From assembly GCA_020809705.1 (NCBI GenBank), contig CP085831.1, positions 4,216,001-4,280,000 on the forward strand: DNA of 64,000 nt, written 5' to 3'. Under the pieces are notes generated by a model. The model saw nothing but the letters and a program-made list of their open reading frames with translations. It had not been told where the DNA came from and ran no database searches. Shown here piece by piece: positions 35,597-46,437 of the stretch (within the stretch, counting starts at the first letter, position 1; each line of letters starts with the position of its first letter). The position numbers and the translations under genes are program-made. This DNA comes from Calonectria ilicicola (taxonomy: Eukaryota > Ascomycota > Sordariomycetes > Hypocreales > Nectriaceae).

Positions 35597-35628
35597 CCCC
35601 TCCTCCTCCTCCTCCTCCTCCTCCTCCC
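35597..35628. repeat. TCC/CTC trinucleotide microsatellite
   Basis: About ten CTC units within a pyrimidine-rich tract, about 50 bp right of the foldback element. Confidence 0.85.
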
Positions 35629-35722
35629 GCAGTGATTAGTCACGTTATCACTCGTGGTCTTGGCAATGGCCGACCGCGTCGTCCTGCTGCTTAGACGCGT
35701 CCTCGGGCAGCAGCGTCCCCTC

Positions 35723-36057
35723 TATAAAACGAACCGCTTGCCCTCCCGCAAGCTTCCTACCCCGTTCCGATCACACTTTTTAGCTACAGCTATTCAGCTA
35801 CAATTCTTCAAGATTACGCATCGTTTTCTTCCACTTCATGCAGTAAATAACGAACCGTTCCGCAACTGCCCTCGCAAGCCTTCGACTTCCCGTTCCATCG
35901 AAGACGCAATGTCTGACACGACCACCCCGCGATCGTACGTTGACCGAAACGTTGCCAGCGAGCAAGAGGACCCTGTTCTTCACGATCCTTCGTCTAATGA
36001 GCACGAATTCTTCGGCGAGCCGTGGTTCACGGAGTCGGCGGCCGACCATGGTCCTCC
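35723..36057 (+). pseudogene. Orphan promoter and first exon of an unrecognised gene
   Basis: A TATAAAA box at 35723-35729 is followed about 180 bp later by an ATG (35909). The ATG opens a 49-residue frame, MSDTTTPRSYVDRN..., rich in acidic residues and ending ESAADHGPP at a canonical GTGAGT donor (36058). No acceptor that continues a convincing protein is found before the next gene-like start at 36234. It looks like a detached first exon. I do not recognise the family. The longer in-frame ORF that starts at 35654 would include the TATA region and is less likely. Confidence 0.35.
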
Positions 36058-36233
36058 GTGAGTTGTATACCCTGCTTTGCAGGAATCCAAGCGCAACTCC
36101 GCCACGCCACAGCCTGGTTGGGCACCTACCGTGGTAACCTGCCTGACGATCCCCTACCCCTCCTAAACGCTTTCGTCTCGAATGCTCGACTCCTCCAAAG
36201 CACTCCCCAATCATCAAAACACCATAGCTTACC

Positions 36234-36359
36234 ATGGCCGAGGCGGTAGGACTCGCCGCAAGTGTCATCGCCATCATCGACCTATCCGCCAAAGTCGCGA
36301 CACTGTGCCTCCAATCCTCCACCGCCGGGGCAACGTCCTACCCGGACTCGCTTATCTAG
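36234..36359 (+). pseudogene. N-terminal fragment of a STAND/NLR protein
   Basis: A 41-codon frame: MAEAVGLAASVIAIIDLSAK then VATLCLQ. The first 27 residues resemble the hydrophobic start of fungal STAND N-terminal domains. After that the frame becomes unrelated and stops at 36357. It is neither in frame with nor spliceable to the NACHT gene that starts at 37194, and it appears to be a truncated piece of a different NLR-type gene. Confidence 0.5.
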
Positions 36360-37193
36360 AAGCAGCATCTTTGACTCTGGTGTCAGAAGCCAACACGCCA
36401 TTTATCCTTCCGACGACCAGTGTAGGCCAATTTTTTGCATCATTATCTCCTGTCAATCAGCTCTTGTCCATATTTTTGACCGAACAACAGCTTCACGCTT
36501 TCTCTTTGGTCTGCCTGGATCATACCCAACCTCCTGAATTAGCAACGCATCCGCGATGCATCCACAACGCTCCATGCCCCACATCAAAGACGTGGAGAGG
36601 CGACTAATTGCGGACATCGAGATAACGGGTGAACCCGCATTTACGACTGGCAACTGCCATGCTACTGGCGGCCGCTATGCTCATGATCGAATAGCTAGGG
36701 AGGCAATACAGATCCCGAGGTTGGTAGGCGGCTTGCCCCACAATACCAACGGGTAGTGCTCTTTCTTTGGCACAACCTCCTTGAACCCGTCTTGTGGATG
36801 GCCAGGGTAAGCTACCCGTCCGCGTGATCTAACAACCGGCCGTGCACACATAGAGTCAAATCATGCCAGCATGTTTTTACCTCTTTCCTCACCTGCTTTG
36901 TTTGCGCTTTCCACTTCCAACACGGCAGAGCCCTGTGATTGACCTGGCGCAGCTGCACATCACAGTACTCGACAATCCTATTGGCCTCACAAGCTGCGCC
37001 TGGCTACAGGGGTCTTTTTCAGCTGCTGAGGCCTCCCTTCCCCGCACGAGAAATCCAGCAAAGATGTTGCTGCCCCAAGTTGTCGGTCGTGACACTCCAT
37101 CGTCGTCCGACTCATCATCGATCGGAGCAGAAGCCATCTGGCTGATACCATCGCAACGCCCAACAAGGCTAAGGTATCCTCTTCTCGGTGAAG
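36360..37193. other. Region between NLR-type gene pieces
   Basis: This is 834 bp holding the presumable promoter of the NACHT-WD40 gene. Overlapping ORFs, including one entering from 36863 in another frame, show no domains. No repeat is recognised. Confidence 0.5.
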
Positions 37194-40100
37194 ATGGCGC
37201 CTGGCCGGTTTGGATCCAAGATCAAATCCAAAGTCAGATGGCCATGGCAGACTACTCCCCAAGAATCGGCCCCAACTCCTTCGTCACCTACACCTTCGCC
37301 GACACCGTCTCAGCCTGCATCCGAACCAGCAACTCGACCTCAGCCAACGCCTTCTCCACCTACCTCGACGGATTCCGACACCTCGCCGCTGCCGAGTCTG
37401 CAAGAGCGACTTTGGAACCAGGCCTACGACGAGCTCAAAGCGAGCGAGCCCAAACTGGTCGAAGCGTACGAGAAGATCCTATCAGTTGGACTTCACCGAA
37501 ACGACCCGAGCTCTGTTACTTGCGAATCAACGGAAAACGAGATAGGGGGGGCTCGGGAGACACGATGCCGCCAAATGCAGCAGTTGGTCCAGGAAGGGCT
37601 GAACCGGACGCGGAAGCAAGCGTCCATTAAACAAGGAATCGATGAAGGCTTGCAAGCAATGCAAGTGGTGAGGGGAATAGTGGACAAGGCGGTGCATTGC
37701 GCTCCAGAAGCCGCCGTCGCCTGGGTAGGCGTCTGCCTTGGCCTAGAGGTGTGTGCGATCAGCTTTCCCAACCGAAGAGAGAATGGTGGATGATCCCCCG
37801 CTGACAGTTAATAGATCCTTTCGAACCCCGTCACCGAGGCACGCGACAATCGCAAAGGCATCGTCTACGTCCTGTCGAGAATGGAGTGGTATTGGAACTT
37901 GGTGGTCCTGCTTCTCGATGAGAATAAGGCCGAGCAATCCTCCACGGGACTGCGAGTCCAACTGGAGAAGCACGTCATGCAGCTATATGAGAAACTTTTG
38001 TCGTATCAGATACAGAGCATCTGCCTTTACCACCGGAACTGGGCTGCCGTCATCGGAAGAGATATGCTCAAACTTGATGACTGGGCTGGCCAGGTCAGCG
38101 AGATCCAGGAAGCCGAGGCTGCCGTGCAAAGAGACATGGAACAATACAATACTGAAGAGAGCAAGATGCAACTTCGGAAACTCACCGACACCTCAAGAGC
38201 TATAGAGATGAATCTCCAAGACATCCATTCTGCCATCCAGGACCAAACACGGCAGCAGGAGAGGAGACACCAAGATGACAGGGACAAGCAATGTCTGAAA
38301 GACCTACGCGAGACTGATCCTCGCGACGACAAGACGCGCATCCAAGATACAAAGGGCGGCCTCCTCAGGGACTCGTACCGCTGGATCCTCGACAATGACG
38401 ACTTCCAGCGATGGCGTGACGATCCGCAGAGCCAGCTTCTCTAGATCAAAGGCGACCCTGGCAAGGGCAAGACGATGCTGCTATGCGGCATCATCGACGA
38501 GCTGGAGAAGGAACCCGACAATCGCCTGTCCTATTTCTTCTGCCAGGCCACCGAGGCACGACTGAGTAATGCGACGGCCGTGCTGCGCGGTCTGATCTAC
38601 CTTCTCGTCGAACAACAGCCGTCGCTCATCTCGCATGTTCGGAAAAAGCACGACCATGCGGGTAAGCAGCTTTTTGAGGACGGGAATGCCTGGGAAGCCT
38701 TATCCAAGATCCTTGCGGCCATGCTCAATGACCCGAGCTTGGATGGTGCGATCCTGATTGTTGATGCCCTCGACGAATGCAAAACGAATCGAAGTCAGCT
38801 TCTCGAGTTGATCGCCAAGCCTTCTCGCGTCAAGTGGATCGTGTCTAGTCGCAACTGGCAGGACATTGAGGAGAAACTAGACAATACAGAGCAGAAAGTC
38901 AGGCTGCACCTCGAGTTGAACAAGGACTCAATCTCCAAGGCTGTTGACACATACATTGGATACAAGGTGGATCGATTGGCATGCCATAAGAAATACGACA
39001 AGCAAACAAAAGACGCTGTCGAGAACCACTTAACCTCCAATGCCGACGGCACGTTTCTCTGGGTGGCCTTGGTCTGTCAAGAGCTCGCAGGTCCCAAGGT
39101 CCGAAAACGGCATACGCTCAACACGTTGAAGTCATTCCCTCCGGGGCTTGATTCGCTCTATGACCGAATGATAGGGCATATCGGTGGTTCGAAGGATGCG
39201 GGCTTTTGCAGGGAAGTCCTGGCTACTGTTTCAGTCGTATACCGACCTATCACCTTGGACGAGTTGAAGGTTCTTGTTGAGTCGCTCGAGGATCTCGACC
39301 AGGACGACCTGGAAGAAATCATCGGATCCTGCGGTTCTTTCCTGACTCTTCGAGAAGGTGTCATCTACTTTGTGCATCAATCAGCCAAGGATTTCCTGCT
39401 TAACAAGGCTTCCGACCGAATCCTACCCTCTGGCGCCGCGCACCAGCACCATGCCATCTTCTCGAGGTCGCTAGAGGCTCTCTCGGAGACTCTCGAACGT
39501 GACGTTTACGAACTGGGCGTCCCCGGACTTCCCATTGATCAGGTCTCGCCGCCCGACCCTGACCCATTGGCTTCGATACGATATTCCTGCGTCTTCTGGG
39601 TAGACCATCTCGATGACTCGGAACCTCGGGCGAAGATGAGTGACAAGGACCTACAGGACGCGGGGGTCGTCCATGACTTCCTTCTAGAGAAGTATCTGTA
39701 TTGGTTAGAATCTCTCAGTCTGTTACGCAGCATGTCGGAGGCGGTCATGGCAGTGCAGAAGCTCGAAGCTTTAGTAGTGAGTTGGTATAATTCATGTACA
39801 AACTGGAGACGGTCTGACATGTTAGCAGAAAACCAAGGAAGCGCGACAACTAACGGAACTACTTCGAGACGCGCGCCGCTTTATTCTTTCTCACAAGCGG
39901 GCCATCGAGATTGCTCCATTACAGGTCTACGCATCAGCACTCGTGTTTAGTCCCACCCGCAGCCTAATCAGAGAGCTCTTCGAAAAAGAAGAGCCGAACT
40001 GGATCACGCTCAAGCCGAGCGTGGAATCAGACTGGAATGCATGCATGCAGACGCTCGAGGGCCATGCCGGTTCGGTGAACTCGGTGGCCTTCTCGGCGGA

Positions 40101-40518
40101 TGGCCAGCGGCTCGCATCGGGCTCGGTTGATGAGATGGTCAAGATCTGGGATGCAGCAACGGGGGCGTGCGTGCAGACGCTCGAGGGCCATGGCGGTTGG
40201 GTGTGGTCGGTGGCCTTCTCGGCGGATGGCCAGCGGCTCGCGTCGGGCTTGGGCGAAAACACAGTTAAAGTCTGGGATGCGGCAACGGGCGCGTCCCTGC
40301 AGACTTTCAATGTCAGGAATCGGTCGACTGACGCAACCTTACAGGGTGTTCGCCACTCTGGCTGGGGTATAAGCACCGACGGTGTATGGATTGTAAAAGA
40401 TGGAAAGGGGATGCTTTGGTTACCTCCGGAGTATCGAGTGACGGAATCGGCTGTGGTGGGATCAACGGTCGCTATCGGCTGCCCCTCAGGTCGTGTACTG
40501 GTGATGAAGTTCTCTTAG
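37194..40518 (+). pseudogene. NACHT-WD40 (NWD family) NLR gene interrupted by one in-frame TAG
   Basis: Exons 37194-37748, 37815-39776 and 39829-40518 (66- and 52-bp introns, acceptors AATAG and GCAG) make 1,069 codons. Domain order: basic start, Ser/Pro/Thr-rich linker, NACHT_N domain (LQERLWNQAYDELKASEPKL onward), NACHT ATPase with Walker A GDPGKGKT and Walker B AILIVDALDEC, winged-helix region, then two WD40 units (QTLEGHAGSVNSVAFSADGQ and its near copy). Codon 395 is TAG (38442-38444), just before IKGDPGKGKT, where relatives have Trp. TGG to TAG is one G-to-A change in a TpG context, as RIP produces. Everything else is open, so the loss is recent. Intact relatives act in heterokaryon incompatibility and self/non-self recognition. 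Only two WD repeats remain, fewer than a full propeller. Selenocysteine or readthrough explanations are unlikely. Confidence 0.85.
40039..40292 (+). repeat. Tandem 126-bp WD40-coding repeats
   Basis: Two successive 42-codon WD40 units share long identical DNA runs, such as CAGACGCTCGAGGGCCATG and TCGGCGGATGGCCAGCGGCT. DNA-level near-identity of neighbouring WD units is a hallmark of NWD genes, in which repeats are shuffled and homogenised. Confidence 0.8.
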
Positions 40519-42008
40519 AGCGGAGGGAGGCATAATTTCCTCTTTAGTTACAAGCAGCCCCTTTCCGGTTCTCAGTAGCGACCCACGTAGTTGGTTATGT
40601 TTGATTTGGAAGCAGGAAGCCCGGCTAGCAACTACTTCCTACCTTAGCCAGCCAGCTCTGTATTCACTGAGCTTCGAATGTGCTATAGGAAAAAGTCAGC
40701 GTTATTTCTTTCTCTTTAATTTCCTTTTCGCTTTGATCTGGGAGGGTCGTAGGGGCCGAACAAAATTTATATTGGAAGGGACTGAGGCGTTCCTGCCTTC
40801 TAGACCAAACGAGAACTGTAGCGTCGGGAATCATTCTGTGGATGAAGTTTTCGTTTGGTTAATGCTTTATTTTACGTTGAGACAGAGGCTGACGGCCGCG
40901 GATAAATAAATCTTGCTTGCCGGACGGCTCCTGTATCCCGGCCGTCCGGGGCGCCCATTTCGGTCGCGAGCGGAGAGCGGTTGCTCCAACTCGACCCCGT
41001 CAGCCGGGTTCCGCTGACAAGGCGCGCCGGATGTTACGGGCCGGCTCGGCATCGATTGTACCGGTACCCACATTACCCAATGGCCGATTGTGGCTTTCGG
41101 GTCCTTGTATGGATCAATTTTTATCCACGTAAGGCGCGCCTCTGTCCCCATATGTCGACTGTAATGCTGTCTTATTGCTGGAGCCACAACCGAGTAGGAA
41201 TAAACCAACCAACCGGACAATTCATTGGCGTCGGCGTCTTCAGAACCGCGACCGCCTCCACCAACTCAATTTTGGTTGAGGTTCGGCACGAAGCCCAGTG
41301 CGGCCCGCATCGCACCAGACCAGGAGTTCCCACTGTGAATGGGACCCCTCCAGCTGTTGTGGTAGCTCGACGCATGCTCCTTGGACGCTGCGTGCTTCGA
41401 GACGCAAAGGCCAGTTCCCGTACGTGTACGTCTTGTCTCACTGTGGAGGGCTGAAGTACTCGTATGTACCTTCAGCTGCTCAAGTATGGCTACCTTCGCA
41501 GTCTTTGTTTGCATTCGATCGGCCATTGGGAATGCAGGCTGGCTGTCCTGCGTCCCTGATCTGCGAGGTCCGCGGAAATGTCGGGCGAGTTGGCTCCGCC
41601 CCGCCAGCAATTTGCTGATTTACGCCGTCTCTTATCGCTCTGCTCACTAGTGGACGCCTTTTTGTGACAGCCCTGGCACCGATGTCGATGATTTGTTCAC
41701 TGTGGGCTAACGCCATCCAATCGGCAATTCATTTCTTTCTTGCCAGTTGCTGCCCAAGACACCTTCCGCCTAAGGCTGAATGCTCGACATCCGCTCAGCC
41801 AGTTTCTCCAGGATCCTCGTGTCACCCACTTTCCCGCCGGTGAATCGACGCCTTTTTCCCTTTGGAAGACGCAGGGTGCTTGATGGCGTTTGTTCGACCG
41901 GCAGCCGTCGAGTCACCGCGAGAAACCCGCATCGAACAGAACCGACCGCAGCCGATTGACTCCCAAGTCCCCATTCCTCCTCTCGAAGACCCAACCGATC
42001 CCCTCGCA
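40519..42008. other. Intergenic region, no supported gene
   Basis: About 1.5 kb of GC-normal sequence with many short overlapping ORFs on both strands (the longest about 157 codons, 40981-41454) and no recognisable domain. It must contain the 3' end of the NACHT-WD40 gene. Confidence 0.5.
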
Positions 42009-42095
42009 ATGGCTGCACAGATAACTACCGAGACCAGAAATCATAATGAATACACTGTGGGATGGGTCTCACGACTCTTGAGTTTTGTAGAGTAA
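42009..42095 (+). pseudogene. Fragment of a nucleoside-phosphorylase-like (PNP/Pfs) NLR N-terminus, copy 1
   Basis: A 28-codon frame, MAAQITTETRNHNEYTVGWV then SRLLSFVE and stop. NEYTVGWV matches the first strand of PNP_UDP-type effector domains of fungal NLRs. The frame then runs into a sequence also found after copy 2 (42078-42123 versus 42972-43017), indicating a deletion. Confidence 0.45.
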
Positions 42096-43017
42096 TGCAC
42101 CTGTAGACTCTCCACGGACCGCCTTGGCTACGGGGGAGCATGAACTCGAGTACTTGACTCTGTTGCCTTAGAGAATTGGCCTATAAGCAGCTCCTTTAAA
42201 GAGATGAGACATAATAATAACGTATGATTGGTGAAGAGCATGTGATGGCGCCCTGCCATCCCAGCATCAGAACGATATTATTGGGCGAGAGGTGCCCATT
42301 CAACTGCGAGTAAGCGCCGTGGCTGAGGGGGTCAGATGACCGACTTGCTTTGCCCAATACTGCCAATGCTGCCCAGCCACTTTTTGATGGTCGCGATGTC
42401 GTGACTTCTTTCATAATCGCTGTCATTTTTGGGGTACCGTATGCTCTGTCAATTGAACTCCAGCGCAGATCCTAAAATCCTACTGAACCCCCGCGATTAG
42501 AGGAGTCAAGTTGCGCTATTAGGTTGGTTTATTGTGCTTAGCGATCACAGTGGTCTGCAGGCGGATGCAATTTGTCCAGGCGGAAGCAAGTGATCTTTCT
42601 GAGAAACCTCGGCAACCAAACACTAATCGTCCTTCATAGCTCGCCTTGCCTCTGGATCATCCTGCGAGCGAACATGTCCAATCCGAACGACTACACTGTC
42701 AGCTGGATCTGCGCCAGTAGTACGGAGTACATTGCTGCGCAAGCTTTTCTCGACGAAAGGCACGAAGGACCTGAATACGTCTCTCGAGGAAGAACATATA
42801 AATTGCATCTGGAACTGTGATGTGTGCTGGATTTAGGGTAAGAGAGATAGAAATTTAGTGCTATATGATTTGCGTAATTGGAGACTACGAAGCCCTGCGT
42901 AGAGACAAACACCGACCGCTTGATATTTGACCTGCATCCCACTAGCACGATGCTAGGACATTTCCCGATTTTTGAGCTTCGTAGAGTAATGGACCTGTAG
43001 ACTCTCGACAGACCGCC
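42078..43017 (+). repeat. Direct repeat following both PNP-like fragments
   Basis: A 46-bp unit (TTGAG.TT.GTAGAGTAATG.ACCTGTAGACTCTC) occurs at 42078-42123 and 42972-43017 with about seven mismatches. The coordinates span both copies. It ties the two PNP-like fragments together as a duplicated locus. Confidence 0.65.
42674..42820 (+). pseudogene. Fragment of a nucleoside-phosphorylase-like (PNP/Pfs) NLR N-terminus, copy 2
   Basis: A 48-codon frame, [20 protein letters not shown] then [17 protein letters not shown]. This is the characteristic start of the PNP_UDP_1 effector domain placed at the N-terminus of fungal NB-ARC or ankyrin NLRs. It diverges after EYVS and stops, and no phosphorylase core follows. 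It is a broken head of a recognition gene. Confidence 0.6.
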
Positions 43018-43105
43018 CTGGATGGGCCTCACTGAACCGCTGGTGAATCTTGGGCCACGCTAGCATCTCCCCGCCCTCCTTTAACTTGATAAGAAGACTA
43101 TCTTC

Positions 43106-44765
43106 CTATAAGGTGTATTTAGCTCTTGCAGCTGAAGCACGCCTGACCTTGCTCTGCGTCCGACTCAAGGGTAAATTAACTTGATTCTGAATGATGCTGC
43201 TGGCATGCCTATGCTTAGTACAAGGAGTCCAGTCGAACTGTAACTGGAAAGTTGTTTTGCCGTTCTCGGTTATGCGCTTGAGTGAAGCATTCTCGAGCAG
43301 CCATTCCTCAAAGCTAGCAAGAACCGCTGTGACTTCGGCCTCATCGGACGTCGCCTGGGATGACGCTGGGCTGAGGATACCGCTTGCCTGGGTATTCTTC
43401 CCCCACGATCTCAAAGACGGTCTTCCCCGACGAGGGCGCTCAACACTAGCTGCTGCATTCTGCGGCGAACCGGCGGAGGACCTCGAGACCTTGCGACGCT
43501 TGCGTGGGCATTGATCTTCGCCCTCAGACTGGTCGCCTTCCTGGCCCATCTCTTCGGCTTCCGTGTGAGAGGGACAATAGTCCTTATCACGCCGTAAATT
43601 CGCTCGGTCAGGATGGGATTCACTTCCTTGGGACTGGTTGCTCGTGTCGCTGCTGCTATCATCGTCGTCTTGGACCAATCTATGCACAGCCTGACAGCGG
43701 GCGCGGCGGCGCATTATGGGGCCCAGTGGCCGAGAAGGGGATGCGCGGGCTCCCGAAGACAATTAAGGTGCGCCATCAGATAATCCATGGGCCGCGACAT
43801 CTTCGGGTCCGCGATCGCTCGTTTCATGGTCTTGCCCTTGAGGCGTTTCGAATGACGGTTATCTTTGCAAGGACACATCACCTGCCCCAGGAATGCTGTT
43901 TTGGTGTGAAGGAGTAGCGCTCACAGACATGTCATCACCTCGACACGGAGCATCGTCCGTGTCAAGCGGTGTAAGGGTGGGCGGCTGTGACGTACATGCT
44001 GGCGTTGGGGGATCCGTACTACTCCGTGATAAGGGGTTCGGTGTTACGACATGCATAGCATCGCCGGTGACAGTGCTTCGCTCAGTTGCGTCGGCTGTAG
44101 CTAGGCCCTGCCCTTCAGACGTGTCTTGAGATAGGTGTCTTTGAGGGTATTCGGGGGGGGTCTCAGGAATACCATCATGGCATGCAAGGGTACCGCTCGC
44201 AGGCGCATCATCACCTTGACAAGGAGCCTGATCTAGGAGAAAATGCTCAAGATCGGGCGTCGGTGATGTCTGTGTTGGCGTTGGGGGGTTTACGGCGGTG
44301 TGCGGCGAAGATCTTGGGGATCCACTGACCACGCTGGTCATGGCATCTGACTCAATTGCGCAAGCTGTAGTTAAGTCGACATAATGAACAGAATCAATGC
44401 CTTCAAACACCTTGCTGGGGCTGTCTGGATCGGCTGTTAGAGCTCCGGTATTTTTAGAGAGCAGACGGTCTTTAGGACCTACCCGCATGGATCGTGTTCC
44501 TAGGCTGAGACTGTGCAGCAAGGCTATTGATCGATGGAAGCGTGGCATCAGATCGCGAGCCATCAAAATCTTGACCGTCATCTCCATCATCCTCCACATC
44601 GGACTCGATGTCAGAGGGGATCCATATTGGCTCATTGGAGGCTCCGACTCCAGATGTCGACAGGCGGTTGTGTTCGACTTCACACGGGAATAAGGTTTCC
44701 GCTGGTGAAGGAGAAGGAGGATGAGCGTGCTGCCGGCTAGTATCAAGGTTGGTGGTTGGTGTCAT
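43106..44765 (-). pseudogene. Frame-broken gene for a low-complexity, probably nuclear protein
   Basis: The start is the ATG at 44765 (MTPTTNLDTSRQ). A clean 49-bp intron (44482-44434, GTAGGT..CTAACAG) joins exon 1 to a Pro/Thr-rich exon with two approximate repeats (NPPTPTQTSPTPDLE...APCQGDDAPAS and DPPTPACTSQPPTLT...APCRGDDMSVS). Coding then continues in a second frame (KRLKGKTMKRAIADPKMSRP) and again in a third (43762-43106), which has basic KRRKVSRS and an end segment ITENGKTTFQLQFDWTP. No introns plausibly bridge the last two frame changes, so I call it a pseudogene. I have no function to offer. The mixture of acidic, Ser/Pro-rich and basic patches suggests a DNA- or chromatin-associated protein. 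Confidence 0.5.
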
Positions 44766-46437
44766 GGTCGGGTTACGCGTGCTCCTGTTGAGGGAAAGAT
44801 GTGAAATTTGCTCGGATAGCGTTGTTAGACAGGCAGGCACCGTCCAGCTTTAATAATTGAGCTGGCCTGCACGTCATGGCCTTCCTGCCGGCTCCAGGTG
44901 CTGCTCGGCTTCTCCCTACCATCCGTCCATCCGAGACAAAGGGGGTGCTCGAAAGGAGGCCGCTGCGTCCCCGTCTCCGTTATCTCTACCAATGAGCCAA
45001 CTGCCGAGCCAGACCAACGCAGTTGCATGGAGAGAAGACTCTCACTGCCTCGTCACCTAGTCTCTTGGGAGGAAGTCGACTCTTTCATTGGCAAGGTCAA
45101 GTCCTCAGCGACTCCGGAGTCACCCCGAGACATACCTGTTGGTTGCTCGTGGTCTCCGTGCACGAATCGTATCCTGGTGTGGATGAGTGGAGTCTGGATC
45201 CCAACAGCCGGCGGTTTCTGCTCACCCACCTGACTCTGACGACGTCGCCTGACTCGGCCAACAAGATGCCGATCATCCCTGGCTCGCGAGTTCTCTGGCC
45301 ACTCAGGCTCCTGATACCTGCAGTATATGGCCATCGCCCGAATACCCGGGGGTAAAGTGGTGGCCAAGGCCAACACCAAGCGTAGGACGAGCTCCGTCTC
45401 GCCTAGCTTCGCCACTCTACCCCCTCCCGTGCTGCAACATCACCCAGCCTCCATCCTGCAGAATCCGCAAGGCCATTGTGTCATCCATCCATGCGTTCGT
45501 ATATGCAGCATGCTCCTTCCCTTTCATGCCGCTTGGCCCTTGCCTCTCCCATGGTGAATCAGGAGGGTGAAGGGACTCAGCAATACAGGCCGGCAGCCAC
45601 GGAAGAGGCGTTTCCGAAATGATGCCAGTTCGCTGCCCCTGTATTGGTGAATCATGCCTGCTCATGGAAGGGGTTCTCGCCGCTTGCGATAGGTCGGACT
45701 CGGTCACTGCTGCGAAGGAAGGGGGGGAAGAGGGGTCATGCTTCAGCTCGCTGGAGCTAGCCATCCCCTGTCCCATCGAGTTTATGCCAAAAGCGCATCG
45801 CCCTCAGTCTGCCTTGGGCATAGACGCAGTGGGCCTTTGCGGCATTTTCGCAACTGGTCAGATCCCCGTGGGAGGCCTCATGAGGACCAACAACCCAGTT
45901 AGGTGCCTGCTGCCTGAGAATGGAGCGTGACGACGGGAGGCTACCATTCCGTCAGACCATCCGTCTAAGGAAGATGGCTTTAACGGCGGCTTCAGGCATC
46001 AGTCAGTATACAGCGAAAGGCCATGAGGGAGGCAGGAAGATTCATACGGGTGTAAAAGTCCTCTAGGTGAGTAAGGAAGAGGTCCTTGGAAAGCATTTAT
46101 ACGATGCAACCAGTTGTCCTGAATTAGTGGGAAAGGGGGAATGCAGCCGACGCCGTCGCCAAGTTGCCCTGGAGCGATGATGGCGGTCCCATGCGACCGA
46201 GCGCATGACGCGTCCGGCTTATGAGAATGAAACTCAGGCTGAGGAGGAAATGAGGAGCGAGGGAAGGGGCAGAAGTCGAGAGTACAAGTTCACGAGGGTA
46301 GGTGGACGTTAGGCGGCAGGAAGAACGCTTATATAGGAACAGGTCACGTGACACGGTATAGGTAGCGGGCGGCGAGGGCGCCATGCTTAAAGGAATGTGC
46401 CGCTAAACCGGCGGCGGCAGCAGCGCATCCGCGATTA
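44766..46437. other. GC-normal region without a confident gene
   Basis: About 1.7 kb up to the sharp AT boundary near 46438. It includes the promoter of the frame-broken gene and the weak minus-strand candidate at 45417-45776. Other ORFs overlap and lack features. Confidence 0.45.
45417..45776 (-). CDS. Hypothetical protein or gene fragment
   Basis: A 119-codon frame starting at an ATG (45776). It is Ser/Pro-rich at first, with a more protein-like end (TNAWMDDTMALRILQDGGWV). I do not recognise it. The coding-like tail is followed by frames that may be continuations (to 45053), so it could be part of a broken larger gene. Low confidence that it is expressed. Confidence 0.25.
   Translation of the reverse strand: MGQGMASSSELKHDPSSPPSFAAVTESDLSQAARTPSMSRHDSPIQGQRTGIISETPLPWLPACIAESLHPPDSPWERQGPSGMKGKEHAAYTNAWMDDTMALRILQDGGWVMLQHGRG

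Noticed and set aside
35798..36322. 174-codon minus-strand ORF
   Set aside because: Basic low-complexity translation, antisense to a better candidate exon with TATA box and splice donor; no recognisable domain.
36863..37630. 255-codon plus-strand ORF overlapping the NACHT-WD40 start
   Set aside because: The overlapping frame that starts at 37194 continues into the NACHT_N and NACHT domains; this one has only composition-driven openness.
40981..41618. Plus and minus ORFs of 106-157 codons
   Set aside because: They overlap on both strands with Arg/Pro/Ser-rich composition and no conserved motif; indistinguishable from chance in GC-normal DNA.
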